Origin: Affinirhizobium lemnae | GTDB lineage: Bacteria > Pseudomonadota > Alphaproteobacteria > Rhizobiales > Rhizobiaceae | Direction of reading: 5' to 3' | Assembly: GCF_022968395.1 (NCBI RefSeq) | Contig: NZ_JALJQZ010000023.1 | Location: 1-63,426, forward strand | Length of the DNA: 63,426 nt | In this document: one piece after another, positions 7,597 to 16,566 of the stretch | Numbering within the stretch: position 1 is the first letter of the stretch | Layout of the letters: every line of letters begins with the position of its first letter | Notes under the pieces: model-generated | Databases searched by the model: none | The model's input: the letters and a program-made list of their open reading frames with translations, nothing else | What the model was told of the DNA's origin: nothing | Program-made: the position numbers and the translations under genes

Positions 7597-8454
7597 TTAT
7601 GTTCTGTAGCGGGCAAGCCATGCGTGTTCCGTTGCCGGAGCTTCATCCGTGGTGATCTGGTCTGGCTTCAGGCTGACGAGCGTCGAGAACCGCTGCCATT
7701 CGTCATCCGAAAAGCCTTCAGCACGATCCGCCATGTTGAAGGTCCACGCATCGACGGTCTTGCCGAGTGCGTGGCAGAGACCGATGAGATCAAGACCCGC
7801 CGCATGGGCTTCAAGGATCAGTGGCCAGGAGAGGTAGATTGTCTGCGGCTCGGTTGGTCCCAGACAGTCGGCGCGCAATTCTGCTTCAACCGCTGAAGAG
7901 CCTTTATGACGCAGCAGTGCCAGCAGTTTGTTGGTGGGGTCGATGCCCCGCTGTGCATCGGGCAGGCGTGTCTTGATCGCTTTGATCAGATCGAGGTTAG
8001 CGCCGCTGACGATCATGAACCGACCAAGGCCCGCGAAGGTTCGAGCCAGATGATCCAGACCCTTTTCGCCAATCGTCTTCAGGTCATCCTTCATGTCGAA
8101 TTGGAGCAGCGCCTCCGGGTGAGCCGTCTGCATCAACCCGGCCAGATCTTCCGAGAGAATGGGCGGGGTTCCGCCGGATTTCATGGACAGTGCTCTGATC
8201 GTCGCCGCATCAGCCTTACAAGCCGGCCCGTTGCCCGTCGTTTCGCCTTCGAGGTCACTGTCGTGGAGAACGACAAAGCCGCCATCGCCGCGCACCCGCA
8301 GGTCCAGCTCCATGGAGGCGCCGACGCGAAAACCCTCCGCCATGGTTACGGCGGAAAACAGCGGAGCATCCAGCGAAAGGCGCAGGCGATGCCATTTCAG
8401 CCGTATGCGATGCCCGTCGTGGAAAATGTCGAGACCAGGCGTATCATTCGGCAT
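7597..8454 (-). CDS. Glycerophosphodiester phosphodiesterase family protein
   Basis: The 285-residue protein shows the GDPD TIM-barrel signatures: MELDLRVRGDGGFVVLHD with metal ligands E49 and D51 and catalytic H64, then LQFDMKDD and the C-terminal VDAWTFN strand. The usual first motif HRG is degenerate here. The family hydrolyses glycerophosphodiesters or other phosphodiesters to an alcohol plus a phosphomonoester. No signal peptide is seen, so it is probably cytoplasmic. It follows the siderophore-importer ATPase gene by 21 bases on the same strand and is probably the last gene of that operon, which is unusual company for a GDPD. Confidence 0.8.
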   Translation of the reverse strand: MPNDTPGLDIFHDGHRIRLKWHRLRLSLDAPLFSAVTMAEGFRVGASMELDLRVRGDGGFVVLHDSDLEGETTGNGPACKADAATIRALSMKSGGTPPILSEDLAGLMQTAHPEALLQFDMKDDLKTIGEKGLDHLARTFAGLGRFMIVSGANLDLIKAIKTRLPDAQRGIDPTNKLLALLRHKGSSAVEAELRADCLGPTEPQTIYLSWPLILEAHAAGLDLIGLCHALGKTVDAWTFNMADRAEGFSDDEWQRFSTLVSLKPDQITTDEAPATEHAWLARYRT

Positions 8455-8475
8455 GGCGGGTTCCGTGAGAAGACA

Positions 8476-9234
8476 TCAGGTGAAATAGGTGGCGATCCGG
8501 TGCCCATCGAGGTCATGGACGGCAAAGTCCGTAGCATAGATCGATGACAGGATCTCCGGTCGCACGATATCGTCCGGCGTTCCCTGAAGAAACAATTTGC
8601 CATCGCGCATGACGACGATGTGATCCGCATAGCAGGAGGCGAAGTTGATGTCATGCAGGACGACGACCACGGTCTTGGCGAAATCCTTTGCGGCCCCCTT
8701 CAGGAGCTTCATCATGCCGACCGCATGGCGAATGTCGAGATTGTTCAGCGGCTCGTCGAACAGCATGTAATCCGTATCCTGGCACAGCACCATGGCAACG
8801 AAAGCGCGCTGGCGCTGGCCACCGGACAGTTCATCCAGATAGCGTTCGGAGAGATCACTCAGACCGAGATAGCCGAGCGCCCGTTCCACATGGCCTTGAT
8901 CCTCCCGCGTCGGGCGGCCCCTGGAATAGGGGTAGCGGCCAAAGGTCACGAGATCGCGCACCGTCAGGCGGGCGACCATGTGATTGTCCTGCCGCAGAAA
9001 GGCCAGACGACGCGCCAGCGCATCGCCCGGTGTGCGGGCAACATCCAGTCCGTCCACCATCACCTGTCCGGAATCCATCGGCAGAAGGCGTGCCACCATG
9101 GATAGAAGTGTCGATTTGCCCGCACCGTTCGGACCGATGATGGCCGTCAGCCCGCCCTTCGGCAGCGTCAGGGAAACGCCATCGACAACCACGGTGGAAC
9201 CATAGGTTTTGCTGACATCACGGATCTCGATCAT
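8476..9234 (-). CDS. Iron-siderophore ABC transporter ATP-binding protein
   Basis: The 252-residue ATPase has Walker A GPNGAGKST, a Q-loop in FLRQDNH, signature LSGGQRQRA and Walker B YMLFDEPLNNLD, followed by the LHDINFASCYAD switch histidine. This order and length fit the FepC/FatE/YclP class of ferric-siderophore importers. The ATG at 9234 overlaps the stop of the upstream permease as ATGA, so the frame extension to 9486 is rejected. Confidence 0.9.
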   Translation of the reverse strand: MIEIRDVSKTYGSTVVVDGVSLTLPKGGLTAIIGPNGAGKSTLLSMVARLLPMDSGQVMVDGLDVARTPGDALARRLAFLRQDNHMVARLTVRDLVTFGRYPYSRGRPTREDQGHVERALGYLGLSDLSERYLDELSGGQRQRAFVAMVLCQDTDYMLFDEPLNNLDIRHAVGMMKLLKGAAKDFAKTVVVVLHDINFASCYADHIVVMRDGKLFLQGTPDDIVRPEILSSIYATDFAVHDLDGHRIATYFT

Positions 9235-10184
9235 CGGATCGCTCCTCTGAGCAGGAAGAGAATGAAGAACAGGCCACCGGCAAACTCGATGATGATGGAG
9301 AGTGCGGTGTTGAAGGCGAATACGCGTTCCAGCAGGGTCTGTCCGCCCACCAGCGTGATGATGGCCAGCAGGCAGGCCGCCGGAATGACGTGGCGATGCT
9401 TGGCGGTCGGCATGATGATGTAAGCGAGGTTTGCGACCAGCAGACCGAAGAAAGTGGCAGGCCCCACCAGCGCCGTCGAGACGCAAACGAGGACCGATAC
9501 CAGAAGCAGGATCACGAGGGTCTGCCGCTGGTGGTCCACGCCCAGCGAGATTGCGGTCTCGCGTCCCAGCGCCATGACATCGAAGCTGTGCCCGATGCGC
9601 CAGGCAATAGCCGAGACAAGGCCGACCAGCAGGAAAGAAACACCCAGCAACTGGCTGTCGATGGAATTGAAGCTGGCGAACAGGCGATCCTGAAGAACGA
9701 GGAAATCATTCGGGTCGATGATCCGCTGCAGAAATCCGGAGAGGCTGCGGAACAGGATGCCGAGCACGACGCCCGCCAGCATCAGAAGGTGCAGGCTCTT
9801 CAGCGCCCCGGAAAACAGCAGGCGGAAAAGAATGAGCGAAAAGCCCATCATGACGGTGACTTCGATCAGGAAGAGCAGGCGTGCATCGAGCCCCGAAATG
9901 AAGGCGGCCCCGAACACCAGCACCAACAGGGTTTGCAGCAGGCCGTAAAGCGCATCGAAGCCCATGATCGAAGGTGTCAGGATGCGGTTGTTGGTGATGG
10001 TCTGGAAGAGAACGGTGGAGAGCGCGATGGCATAGCCTACCAGCACCATGCCCAGAAGCTTCGTGCCGCGGAAGGAGAGGATGAAACTCCAGCTGCCGCG
10101 TGCGCCGATGGTCATGAAACCGATTGCCGCAGCCAGCGCAATCAGCGCCAGAATTGCCAGGATCGCCAGGGGGTTACGCCGCAC
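9231..10184 (-). CDS. Iron-siderophore ABC transporter permease (second)
   Basis: The 317-residue FecCD-family permease has about nine to ten transmembrane helices. A GTG start at 10184 is chosen because a perfect AGGAGG sits seven bases upstream and the preceding gene ends within it (11-base overlap). The longer frame upstream reads as non-membrane, low-quality sequence inside the preceding gene. Conserved elements include the ETAISLGVD loop that contacts the ATPase and GPATFFGLLVANLA. It pairs with the permease encoded just upstream to form a heterodimeric channel, as in YclNO or FatDC. Confidence 0.88.
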   Translation of the reverse strand: MRRNPLAILAILALIALAAAIGFMTIGARGSWSFILSFRGTKLLGMVLVGYAIALSTVLFQTITNNRILTPSIMGFDALYGLLQTLLVLVFGAAFISGLDARLLFLIEVTVMMGFSLILFRLLFSGALKSLHLLMLAGVVLGILFRSLSGFLQRIIDPNDFLVLQDRLFASFNSIDSQLLGVSFLLVGLVSAIAWRIGHSFDVMALGRETAISLGVDHQRQTLVILLLVSVLVCVSTALVGPATFFGLLVANLAYIIMPTAKHRHVIPAACLLAIITLVGGQTLLERVFAFNTALSIIIEFAGGLFFILFLLRGAIR

Positions 10185-11133
10185 GGCTCTGCCTCCTGAA
10201 GAGGAGGAACAGGAAGAAGGCGCTACCCAGCACGCCCAGCACCGCGCCCACTGGCACTTCGAAGGGCCAGACGACGATGCGACCAATGATGTCGCAGGCC
10301 AGCACAAGCCCGGCGCCAAGAATCGCCGTCCAGGGCAGGGTGCGGCGCAGGCTGTCGCCCATGATCATGCTGATGACATTCGGCACGATGAGGCCGAGGA
10401 ACGGAATAACACCTGCCGTGACCACGACGCAGGCCGTGACCATGGAAACGATGATGAGCCCCAGCATCATGATGCGGTGATAATTCAGCCCGAGATTGGT
10501 GGCGAACTCCTCGCCCAATCCGGCAAGCGTGAAGCGGTCAGCTGCCACATAGGCGGCTATCGTCATGACGAGCGAGAGCCAGAGGATTTCGTAGCGCCCG
10601 CGCAAAACCGAGGAGAAGTCGCCACTTTCGAAGGCGGCGAGCGATTGCATGAGGTTCAGGCGATAGGCGATGAAGGCGGCAACCGAATAGATCACACCTC
10701 CCAGCATCAGTCCCACCAGCGGCACCATGACGACCGAGCGCAGCGGAATGCGACGCAGGATGGCGAGGAAAAGGGCGGTTCCAAGCAGAGCAAACCCGGC
10801 GGCGAAGGCCATTTTCCCCATCACGGGCATGTTGGGTGAGATGATCAGCGCGATCAGCATGCCAAGGCTGGCAGATTCCACCGTGCCTGCGGTGGAGGGT
10901 TCGACGAACCGGTTTCGCGCCAGCATCTGCATCAGCGTGCCACAGACGGCGAGGCCCGAGCCGGCAAGAACGAGCGCCAGCGTGCGGGGAAGGCGGCTTG
11001 CCAGAAGCACCAGCACGGCCTTCTCGTCTGCCTCACCGCTCAACAGGGCAAGCGGGGAGATGTCACTCACGCCGAAGAACAGGCTGGTGATGCCAAGACA
11101 GAGAAGGGCGATGAGGGCAAGTGTCAGGCGCAT
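10174..11133 (-). CDS. Iron-siderophore ABC transporter permease (first)
   Basis: The protein of about 319 residues belongs to the FecCD permease family. It carries the family motifs SRLPRTLALVLAGSGLAVCG near the N-terminus and TAGVIPFLGLIVPN in the C-terminal third. An ATG start at 11133 places the first transmembrane helix directly at the N-terminus, as in homologues; a GTG at 11157 is an alternative adding eight residues. It follows the binding-protein gene closely and overlaps the next permease by 11 bases. Confidence 0.88.
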   Translation of the reverse strand: MRLTLALIALLCLGITSLFFGVSDISPLALLSGEADEKAVLVLLASRLPRTLALVLAGSGLAVCGTLMQMLARNRFVEPSTAGTVESASLGMLIALIISPNMPVMGKMAFAAGFALLGTALFLAILRRIPLRSVVMVPLVGLMLGGVIYSVAAFIAYRLNLMQSLAAFESGDFSSVLRGRYEILWLSLVMTIAAYVAADRFTLAGLGEEFATNLGLNYHRIMMLGLIIVSMVTACVVVTAGVIPFLGLIVPNVISMIMGDSLRRTLPWTAILGAGLVLACDIIGRIVVWPFEVPVGAVLGVLGSAFFLFLLFRRQSRAA

Positions 11134-11181
11134 GGGCTTATGAGAAGCAGGCGGCACACCGAGGGCGCGCCGCCCATCGGC

Positions 11182-12096
11182 TCAGGGCTTTGCGAGCGCG
11201 GTGTTCAACTGGTCCACCGTGTTCTGAAGTGCCGTCAGGCCGCCACCCACCACATAGAGCGAAAGGCCGTCGAGATAGACGACATGCCCCTTCTGCCAGG
11301 CGGTGGTGCGGCGCACGATGTCATTGTCCAGAAGCTTGGAGGCTGCTTCGCCCTTGTTGCCGATCGAGGCATCGCGGTCGATGACGAACAGCCAGTCCGG
11401 GTTCTTTTCCAGAATGTACTCATAGGAAATCGGCTGCCCGTGATTGTCTGCCATGATCGTGGCATCGGCGGGTGTCATGCCGTAGTCTGAAAACAGGACG
11501 CCGAAACGGGAGCCCGGACCATAGGTGCTCATCTTGCCGCCGGTCGTCAGCACCAGCAGGCCCTTGCCGGCATTCTTCGTCTTCTGCTTCAACTCGGCGG
11601 TCGAGGAATTCAGCTTTTCGATGAGTCGGTTAGCTTCGCTTTCCTTATTGAACACTTTAGCAAGTGTTCGGATATTCGCTTCCGATTGCTTCAGAAAGTC
11701 ATTGCCGTCCACGGAGAGATCCACGGTCGGAGCAATCGCGGATAACTCCTTGAATTTCGAGGCCGAACGGGCCGTCACGATAATCAGGTCCGGCTGAAGC
11801 TCGGCAATTGCCTCGTAATCCGGTTCAAACAGCGTGCCGACCTTGGGCACGGGGCCGGTTACGTATTTCTGCAGGTAATCCGGCATCAGCGCCTTCGGCA
11901 CGCCTGCCACGGGAACGCCCAGCGCATCCATCGTATCGAGGGCGGCAAGATCGAAGGTCACGACCTTCTTCGGCGTCTCGGCAAGCTTCGTCTCGCCCTG
12001 TGCGTGGCGAATGGTGATGTCAGCCGCCAAGGCCTGAGAGGCACCGAGTGCCAGCGCAGCGGAAAGAGCAAATGTGCGAACCGTCGAGAGCAACAT
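11182..12096 (-). CDS. Siderophore-binding periplasmic protein, FatB/YclQ type
   Basis: The 304-residue protein has a Sec signal peptide (residues 1-25, ending ASQALAAD) and no lipobox. The mature part has the two-lobed helical-backbone binding fold typical of FatB, CeuE and YclQ, including the KVVTFDLAALDTMDALG opening and the C-terminal GGGLTALQNTVDQL. Relatives bind catecholate or petrobactin-like ferric siderophores in the periplasm; the exact ligand is not predictable here. It is the first gene of the importer operon. The divergent esterase gene and a candidate operator lie upstream. Confidence 0.85.
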   Translation of the reverse strand: MLLSTVRTFALSAALALGASQALAADITIRHAQGETKLAETPKKVVTFDLAALDTMDALGVPVAGVPKALMPDYLQKYVTGPVPKVGTLFEPDYEAIAELQPDLIIVTARSASKFKELSAIAPTVDLSVDGNDFLKQSEANIRTLAKVFNKESEANRLIEKLNSSTAELKQKTKNAGKGLLVLTTGGKMSTYGPGSRFGVLFSDYGMTPADATIMADNHGQPISYEYILEKNPDWLFVIDRDASIGNKGEAASKLLDNDIVRRTTAWQKGHVVYLDGLSLYVVGGGLTALQNTVDQLNTALAKP

Positions 12097-12155
12097 GAGG
12101 ACTGATCCTTGGCACCCATCCGGTGAGGTCTGAAAAAGGCCATCCACCGGTGTTT

Positions 12156-12182
12156 ATAAGTTGAGAAGCTGAGTTCACTTAT
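12156..12182. promoter_or_regulatory. Candidate operator ATAAGT-N15-ACTTAT
   Basis: A perfect 6-base inverted repeat with a 15-base spacer lies between the divergent siderophore operon and the esterase gene, in a locally AT-rich stretch. It is a reasonable place for iron-responsive control (RirA, Irr or Fur-like), but its spacing and sequence do not match a textbook site for any of these. It is reported as a dyad only. Confidence 0.4.
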
Positions 12183-12284
12183 TTAAAGCAGTGTAACTCC
12201 GTCAAGAATTATATGCCGCAACCGATCACAACCCCGGGAAATCGTCATGCACTGTCCCTGATGTCTGTTGAAAAGCGAGGAACC

Positions 12285-13196
12285 ATGCTCCCCGTCGCGC
12301 TCGCCCGCCGTTCTGTTCTCACCGGATTGCCATTGCTGATCATGTCGACTGTGACAAAGCCAAGCCTGACCTATGCCCAGATGCGGGTTGCGGAAACGAC
12401 GCTGGATATCTTCACGCAAGATGTGCCGACGCATCATCTCGACAATCGCGCCGTGACGCTTTCGAACGGGCGCAGTTTTCGCATCTTCCGGGCTATACCC
12501 AAGACAGCCGCACCTCCTGCTGGCTTTCCAATCCTGTATCTGCTGGATGGAAACGCGATTTTCGATGACCTGACTGTGGAACTGCTGGCCCGGGCCCCGG
12601 GGCTCATTGTCATCGGCCTTGGCTATGATACGCCGCGCAAGTTCGCCATGGCGGAGCGTACGCTGGACTATACGCCGCCAAGAACCGGCGAGGTGCCGCA
12701 GCCGGACCCGCTGCGACCGGAGCGGAGGATTGGCGGCGCCTTTGAGTTCCTGCCGCTTTTGACCGGCGACTTGCGTATCCTGTCGGAAGAGGGGTTGGTA
12801 GTCGATCCCAGCCGCCGGGCGCTCGGTGGGCACTCGTTCGGTGGGTTGATGACGTTGATCACTCTCTATCGGCAGCCGGACGCCTTCAGTGCCTATGCGC
12901 CGATCAGCCCCTCGCTCTGGTGGGCCATGGAGCCGATGGAACGGCTGGAGCGGCAGGCCGACTGGAACCTCAAGAGCCGCAAACGCCTGTTCATATCCCT
13001 TGGCGACAAGGAGCAGCGCTCAAACGATAAAGGCCCGCCGCCGACGGGACCTGCAACGGAAACCATGGATCTCATCCGGCGTCTTTCATCCGTGCCGCAG
13101 CTTTTCGTGTCATCGCGTGTGCTGGAAGGTCATGTGCATGGCGCGACGCTTCTGGGTGCCTTGCCCCATATTCTCGATTGGGCAGGCACAGCCTGA
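12285..13196 (+). CDS. Esterase (IroE/Fes-like alpha/beta hydrolase), Tat-type signal
   Basis: The 303-residue protein has the nucleophile elbow GGHSFGG with Ser184 and a late His in EGHVHGA, giving a Ser/His hydrolase of the putative-esterase family (COG2819). The start at 12285 has GAGGA five bases upstream and yields an ARRSVLTGLPLL sequence resembling a Tat signal followed by a hydrophobic stretch. Family members such as IroE hydrolyse ester siderophores in the periplasm. Its divergent position beside a siderophore importer supports a role in releasing iron from an ester siderophore or trimming it. Confidence 0.75.
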   Translation: MLPVALARRSVLTGLPLLIMSTVTKPSLTYAQMRVAETTLDIFTQDVPTHHLDNRAVTLSNGRSFRIFRAIPKTAAPPAGFPILYLLDGNAIFDDLTVELLARAPGLIVIGLGYDTPRKFAMAERTLDYTPPRTGEVPQPDPLRPERRIGGAFEFLPLLTGDLRILSEEGLVVDPSRRALGGHSFGGLMTLITLYRQPDAFSAYAPISPSLWWAMEPMERLERQADWNLKSRKRLFISLGDKEQRSNDKGPPPTGPATETMDLIRRLSSVPQLFVSSRVLEGHVHGATLLGALPHILDWAGTA

Positions 13197-13313
13197 GTCT
13201 GCCACGCAGCTTGCCGGTTTCTGCCGCGATCATGCCGAGAACCGTTTCGCCCATCCTGCCGTAGTGTGTGACGGGTAAGGCTACGTGTCGCTGATCAGTG
13301 CGGCGAGATTGGG

Positions 13314-13910
13314 ATGGGCGGTATGACGGAATTGATGCAAGACTACGGTCCGTGGGTTTATGCGATCCTCTTCCTCTACTGCGCGCTCAAAAGCGGTAGC
13401 CTGCCACTTCTCGCAGGTTATGCAGCGCAGGCGCAGCTTCTCGATTTGTCTCTGGTTCTCGGGGCCACCTTTGCGGGCGGCTATCTGGGCGATGAAGCCC
13501 GCTTCCTTGCCGCCCGGCGCTACGGCATCGCCTGGGTGACGCGGTATCCGATCTTCCGCAAGCCGATGGCCATTTCCAATGCGCTCATCCAACGCTACGG
13601 CATCGCTTACATTTTTCTCTATCGCTATCCCAAAGGCATGCGGACAATCGGGGCGCTTCCCGTCGGGCTTGGGTCTATGTCATGGCCTGCCTTCACACTC
13701 TGCAATGCGGCTTCCGCATTGGTCTGGACTCTCTGTCTCGTGATGGTTGGGTTTGTGTTCGGCAGGCAGGTCGAACAAGCCGCACTGGCTGGCTGGGGTT
13801 TCGCCAGTGTCATTCTGCTTCTCATCGTGGTCGCGGGCATCGCCTTTGCCTGGTGGCGTATCAATCGGTTGCCCCTCTCCAATTATGAAGACGGACGCAA
13901 CTTTTCATAG
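13314..13910 (+). CDS. DedA/VTT family membrane protein
   Basis: The 198-residue protein has about five hydrophobic segments and the VTT pattern around YLGDEARFLAARRYG and FLYRYPKGMRTIGALPVG, which carries the conserved arginines and GxxG near the re-entrant loop. DedA-family proteins act as lipid scramblases or flippases (for example for undecaprenyl phosphate) and affect membrane energetics. The start is either 13314 or the in-frame ATG at 13323. The gene stands alone between the esterase and SDR genes. Confidence 0.75.
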   Translation: MGGMTELMQDYGPWVYAILFLYCALKSGSLPLLAGYAAQAQLLDLSLVLGATFAGGYLGDEARFLAARRYGIAWVTRYPIFRKPMAISNALIQRYGIAYIFLYRYPKGMRTIGALPVGLGSMSWPAFTLCNAASALVWTLCLVMVGFVFGRQVEQAALAGWGFASVILLLIVVAGIAFAWWRINRLPLSNYEDGRNFS

Positions 13911-13995
13911 CGCCCCCCGGACTGGAACATCGCGGCCACCCCAGAGTTGGACTTCCGACCTCAATCGGACACGCCAACACAAAAGGTGAGACTTC

Positions 13996-14856
13996 ATGAA
14001 CCAGAACCATCCCACGCCGCCGTTCCCGCAGGAAAAGATCGAGATGCCGGGGCTAACGCGCCAGATGCAGCCGGTGCCGGATCATGGCGAGAATTCCTAC
14101 AAGGGTTCCGGCCGCCTGCAAGGCATGAAGGCAGTGGTGACAGGCGCCGATAGCGGGATCGGGCGCGCCGTTGCCATCGCCTATGCGCGGGAAGGCGCGG
14201 ATGTGCTGATCTCCTATCTCAATGAAGATGAGGATGCGCAGGAAACCAAACGGCTGGTTGAAGAGGCTGGTCGCAAGGCTGTGCTGGTCTCGGGTGATCT
14301 GCAATCGGCGGACCATTGCCGCAAGATCATCGAGACGGCTGTTCGCGACTTGGGGGGGATCGATATCCTTGTCAACAATGCCGCGCATCAGGCCACCTTC
14401 TCCGATATCGACGAGATCTCCGACGAGGAATGGGAACTGACCTTCAAGGTCAACATCCACGCCATGTTCTATCTGACGAAAGCTGTCGTGAAGCACATGA
14501 AGCCGGGTTCGGCCATCGTCAACACGACTTCGATCAATGCGGATAGTCCAAACCCCTCGCTTCTGGCCTATGCCACGACGAAGGGCGCGATCCAGAACTT
14601 TACGGCAGGTCTTGCGCAGATGCTGGCGGAAAAGGGTATCCGCGCCAATGCGGTTGCGCCGGGACCGATCTGGACGCCGCTCATTCCCTCGACGCTTCCC
14701 GAAGACTCCGTCAAGAACTTCGGCAAGCAGGTGCCGATGAAGCGACCGGGTCAACCGGCAGAGCTCGCCACAGCCTATGTCATGTTGGCGGACCCGCTAT
14801 CTTCCTATGTCTCTGGCGCCACGATTGCCGTTACGGGCGGCAAGCCAATTATTTGA
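13996..14856 (+). CDS. SDR family oxidoreductase, stress-type (YhdF/YghA-like)
   Basis: The 286-residue short-chain dehydrogenase has an extended N-terminus of about 45 residues (PGLTRQMQPVPDHGENSY) typical of the YghA/GsiB-adjacent glucose/ribitol dehydrogenase-like group. The nucleotide motif is TGADSGIGRAVA, and NNAAHQ is present. The catalytic set is Ser in TTSIN with Tyr and Lys in YATTK. The enzyme uses NAD(P)H to reduce a carbonyl or oxidise an alcohol in the cytoplasm; members are often induced by stress. A hairpin terminator follows the stop. Confidence 0.87.
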   Translation: MNQNHPTPPFPQEKIEMPGLTRQMQPVPDHGENSYKGSGRLQGMKAVVTGADSGIGRAVAIAYAREGADVLISYLNEDEDAQETKRLVEEAGRKAVLVSGDLQSADHCRKIIETAVRDLGGIDILVNNAAHQATFSDIDEISDEEWELTFKVNIHAMFYLTKAVVKHMKPGSAIVNTTSINADSPNPSLLAYATTKGAIQNFTAGLAQMLAEKGIRANAVAPGPIWTPLIPSTLPEDSVKNFGKQVPMKRPGQPAELATAYVMLADPLSSYVSGATIAVTGGKPII

Positions 14857-14868
14857 ATTCCATCAGGT

Positions 14869-14887
14869 GCGCCCGGTTTTCGGGCGC
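14869..14887 (+). terminator. Hairpin terminator after the SDR gene
   Basis: GCGCCCG and CGGGCGC form a seven-pair stem with a GTTTT loop just downstream of the SDR stop. The following T stretch is short (CCTTTC), so termination may be partial. It also lies at the end of the convergent ndh gene. Confidence 0.6.
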
Positions 14888-14892
14888 GCCTT

Positions 14893-16269
14893 TCATCTGC
14901 TCGATCCATGCTCATCCTCGGGTCTTAAACCGCGTGTCATGGCAGGCAAGCCCGTTGCCGCGTTCTCGTCGATGAGACGCGCGCCCCTCTGCCTCGTCAC
15001 GTAGCGCCATAGCCATTGAACCGTAACCAGCAGGCGCTTCTCGAAATTGACGAGCAGGTAAACGTGGACGATCGCCCAGAGCAGCCAGGCCAGACGGCCT
15101 TTCATGCGGTGTTTGCCGAAATCGAAGATGGCGGCGTGACGGCCAATGACCGCAGTGTTTCCGCGATTGTGAAAATGAAACGGCTCTGAAGGCCTGCCGT
15201 CGAGCAGTTGTTCGCGCAAAGCCTTGCCCAGATATTCGCCCTGCTGCTTCGCTACCTGAGCGAGGGCGGGAAGCGGCTTGCCCTCATCATCGATGCGAAG
15301 CGCAGTATCGCCCAGTGCGTAGATGCCTTTCGTTCCTTCGACCTGCAGATCGGGACCAACTGGAATGCGTCCGCCTATCTTCGCCTCCAGCCCCAGCCAT
15401 TTGTGAGCTGGCGATGCCTTGACGCCCGCACCCCACAGGATATTGCCCGCCGGAATGGTGCCGCCGGAGGTCTGAACGCTGCCTCGCGTGATGTTTTCAA
15501 CACGTACACCTGTGCGTATGTCGACCCCGAGCTTCATGAGCTCATGTCGTGCATAATCCGTCAGCTCGTCGGGAAAGGCCGCTAGGATTTTCGGTCCGGC
15601 CTCGATCAGGATCACGCGAAAATCCTCCGGGGCAAGCTTTCGAAAGTCCCGGGTGATCATATAGCGGCCCAGTTCCGCGATGGCGCCTGCCAGCTCGACG
15701 CCTGTCGGGCCACCACCAATAATGACGCTGGTGAGGAGCGCTTTCTTCTCCGTGGCATCCTGCGAGAGTTCGGCTCGCTCGAAGGAGAGCAGAAGCCTTT
15801 GCCGGATCAGCCGCGCCTCGTGGATTGTCTTCAATCCGGGCGCGACGGCGCGCCATTCGTCATGGCCGAAATAATTGTATTCGGAACCGGTCGCGATGAT
15901 CAGGTGATCGTAAGGCACCGAAGAGCCGTCCTCCAGAAGGACGTGCCGGGCCGTCTGGTCCACGCCGGTGACTTCCGCAAGCATCACCCTGATATTCTTG
16001 TAGCGACCCAGCGTGCGCCGGATTGGTTCGGCAATATCGGCGGGAGACAGGGCGGCAGTCGCAACCTGATAGAGCAGGGGCTGGAAAAGGTTGTGATTGC
16101 GTCGATCGATGACCGTCACCTCAAGGACGGTATTGCCAAGCTCTCGTGCGACCGCCAATCCACCAAACCCTGCCCCAATGATGACGATCCGGGTCGGACG
16201 CCCGACAACTGCCGGCGGGGTTTCCTGCGGTCCTCTCTGGAGAACAGAGGTATCCGGGTGAAAGCTCAT
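14893..16269 (-). CDS. ndh: Type II NADH dehydrogenase (NDH-2)
   Basis: The 458-residue flavoprotein has an FAD-binding GAGFGG near residue 33, an NADH-binding GGGPTGVELAGA in the middle, and the conserved YALGDTA segment that closes the FAD site. The C-terminal 60 residues contain the amphipathic membrane-anchoring region (WLLWAIVHVYLLVNFEKRLLV). NDH-2 passes electrons from NADH to quinone at the inner face of the membrane without pumping protons. It is a single gene whose divergent neighbour is a pair of tiny membrane-protein genes. Confidence 0.92.
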   Translation of the reverse strand: MSFHPDTSVLQRGPQETPPAVVGRPTRIVIIGAGFGGLAVARELGNTVLEVTVIDRRNHNLFQPLLYQVATAALSPADIAEPIRRTLGRYKNIRVMLAEVTGVDQTARHVLLEDGSSVPYDHLIIATGSEYNYFGHDEWRAVAPGLKTIHEARLIRQRLLLSFERAELSQDATEKKALLTSVIIGGGPTGVELAGAIAELGRYMITRDFRKLAPEDFRVILIEAGPKILAAFPDELTDYARHELMKLGVDIRTGVRVENITRGSVQTSGGTIPAGNILWGAGVKASPAHKWLGLEAKIGGRIPVGPDLQVEGTKGIYALGDTALRIDDEGKPLPALAQVAKQQGEYLGKALREQLLDGRPSEPFHFHNRGNTAVIGRHAAIFDFGKHRMKGRLAWLLWAIVHVYLLVNFEKRLLVTVQWLWRYVTRQRGARLIDENAATGLPAMTRGLRPEDEHGSSR

Positions 16270-16435
16270 TCGATATCCTCTTGATACTGGCTGGCAGTCT
16301 GGAATTCCATCTCGGCATGCCGTTTCGAAAGCACCGGCTCAACCCACCGATGAGCGGAAGGTTCCCGCACAGGTCGTGGAACCTTTTGCAGCCTCTTGCC
16401 GTTGATGATGCGAAACGCAAGGGAGCTTGGGAAAA

Positions 16436-16510
16436 ATGAACAGCATCGTCTGGCTCGTGGGAGCCGTCGTCATCGTGATCGCGATCCTGAACCTGATCGG
16501 TCTTTCCTGA
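16436..16510 (+). CDS. 24-residue single-span membrane microprotein, copy 1
   Basis: This open frame encodes 24 residues beginning MNSIVWLVGAVVIVIAILN and ending LIGLS. It is nearly all hydrophobic and would form one short membrane helix. A purine-rich sequence GGGAAAA precedes the ATG. The same coding unit repeats 131 bases downstream with most differences being conservative or silent, so both copies appear to be under protein-level selection. No family is recognised. It may modulate a membrane complex, as other tiny membrane proteins do, but that is only analogy. Confidence 0.7.
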   Translation: MNSIVWLVGAVVIVIAILNLIGLS

Positions 16511-16566
16511 TCACACGCGCCAATCGGGCGGGCATCCTCACATTCTTCAACACTGGAGGGGAAAAC

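Noticed and set aside
12161..12177. RirA-type iron operator TGA-N9-TCA
   Set aside because: The spacer between TGA and TCA here is 10 bases, not 9, and flanks do not match the usual operator, so only a neutral dyad is reported.
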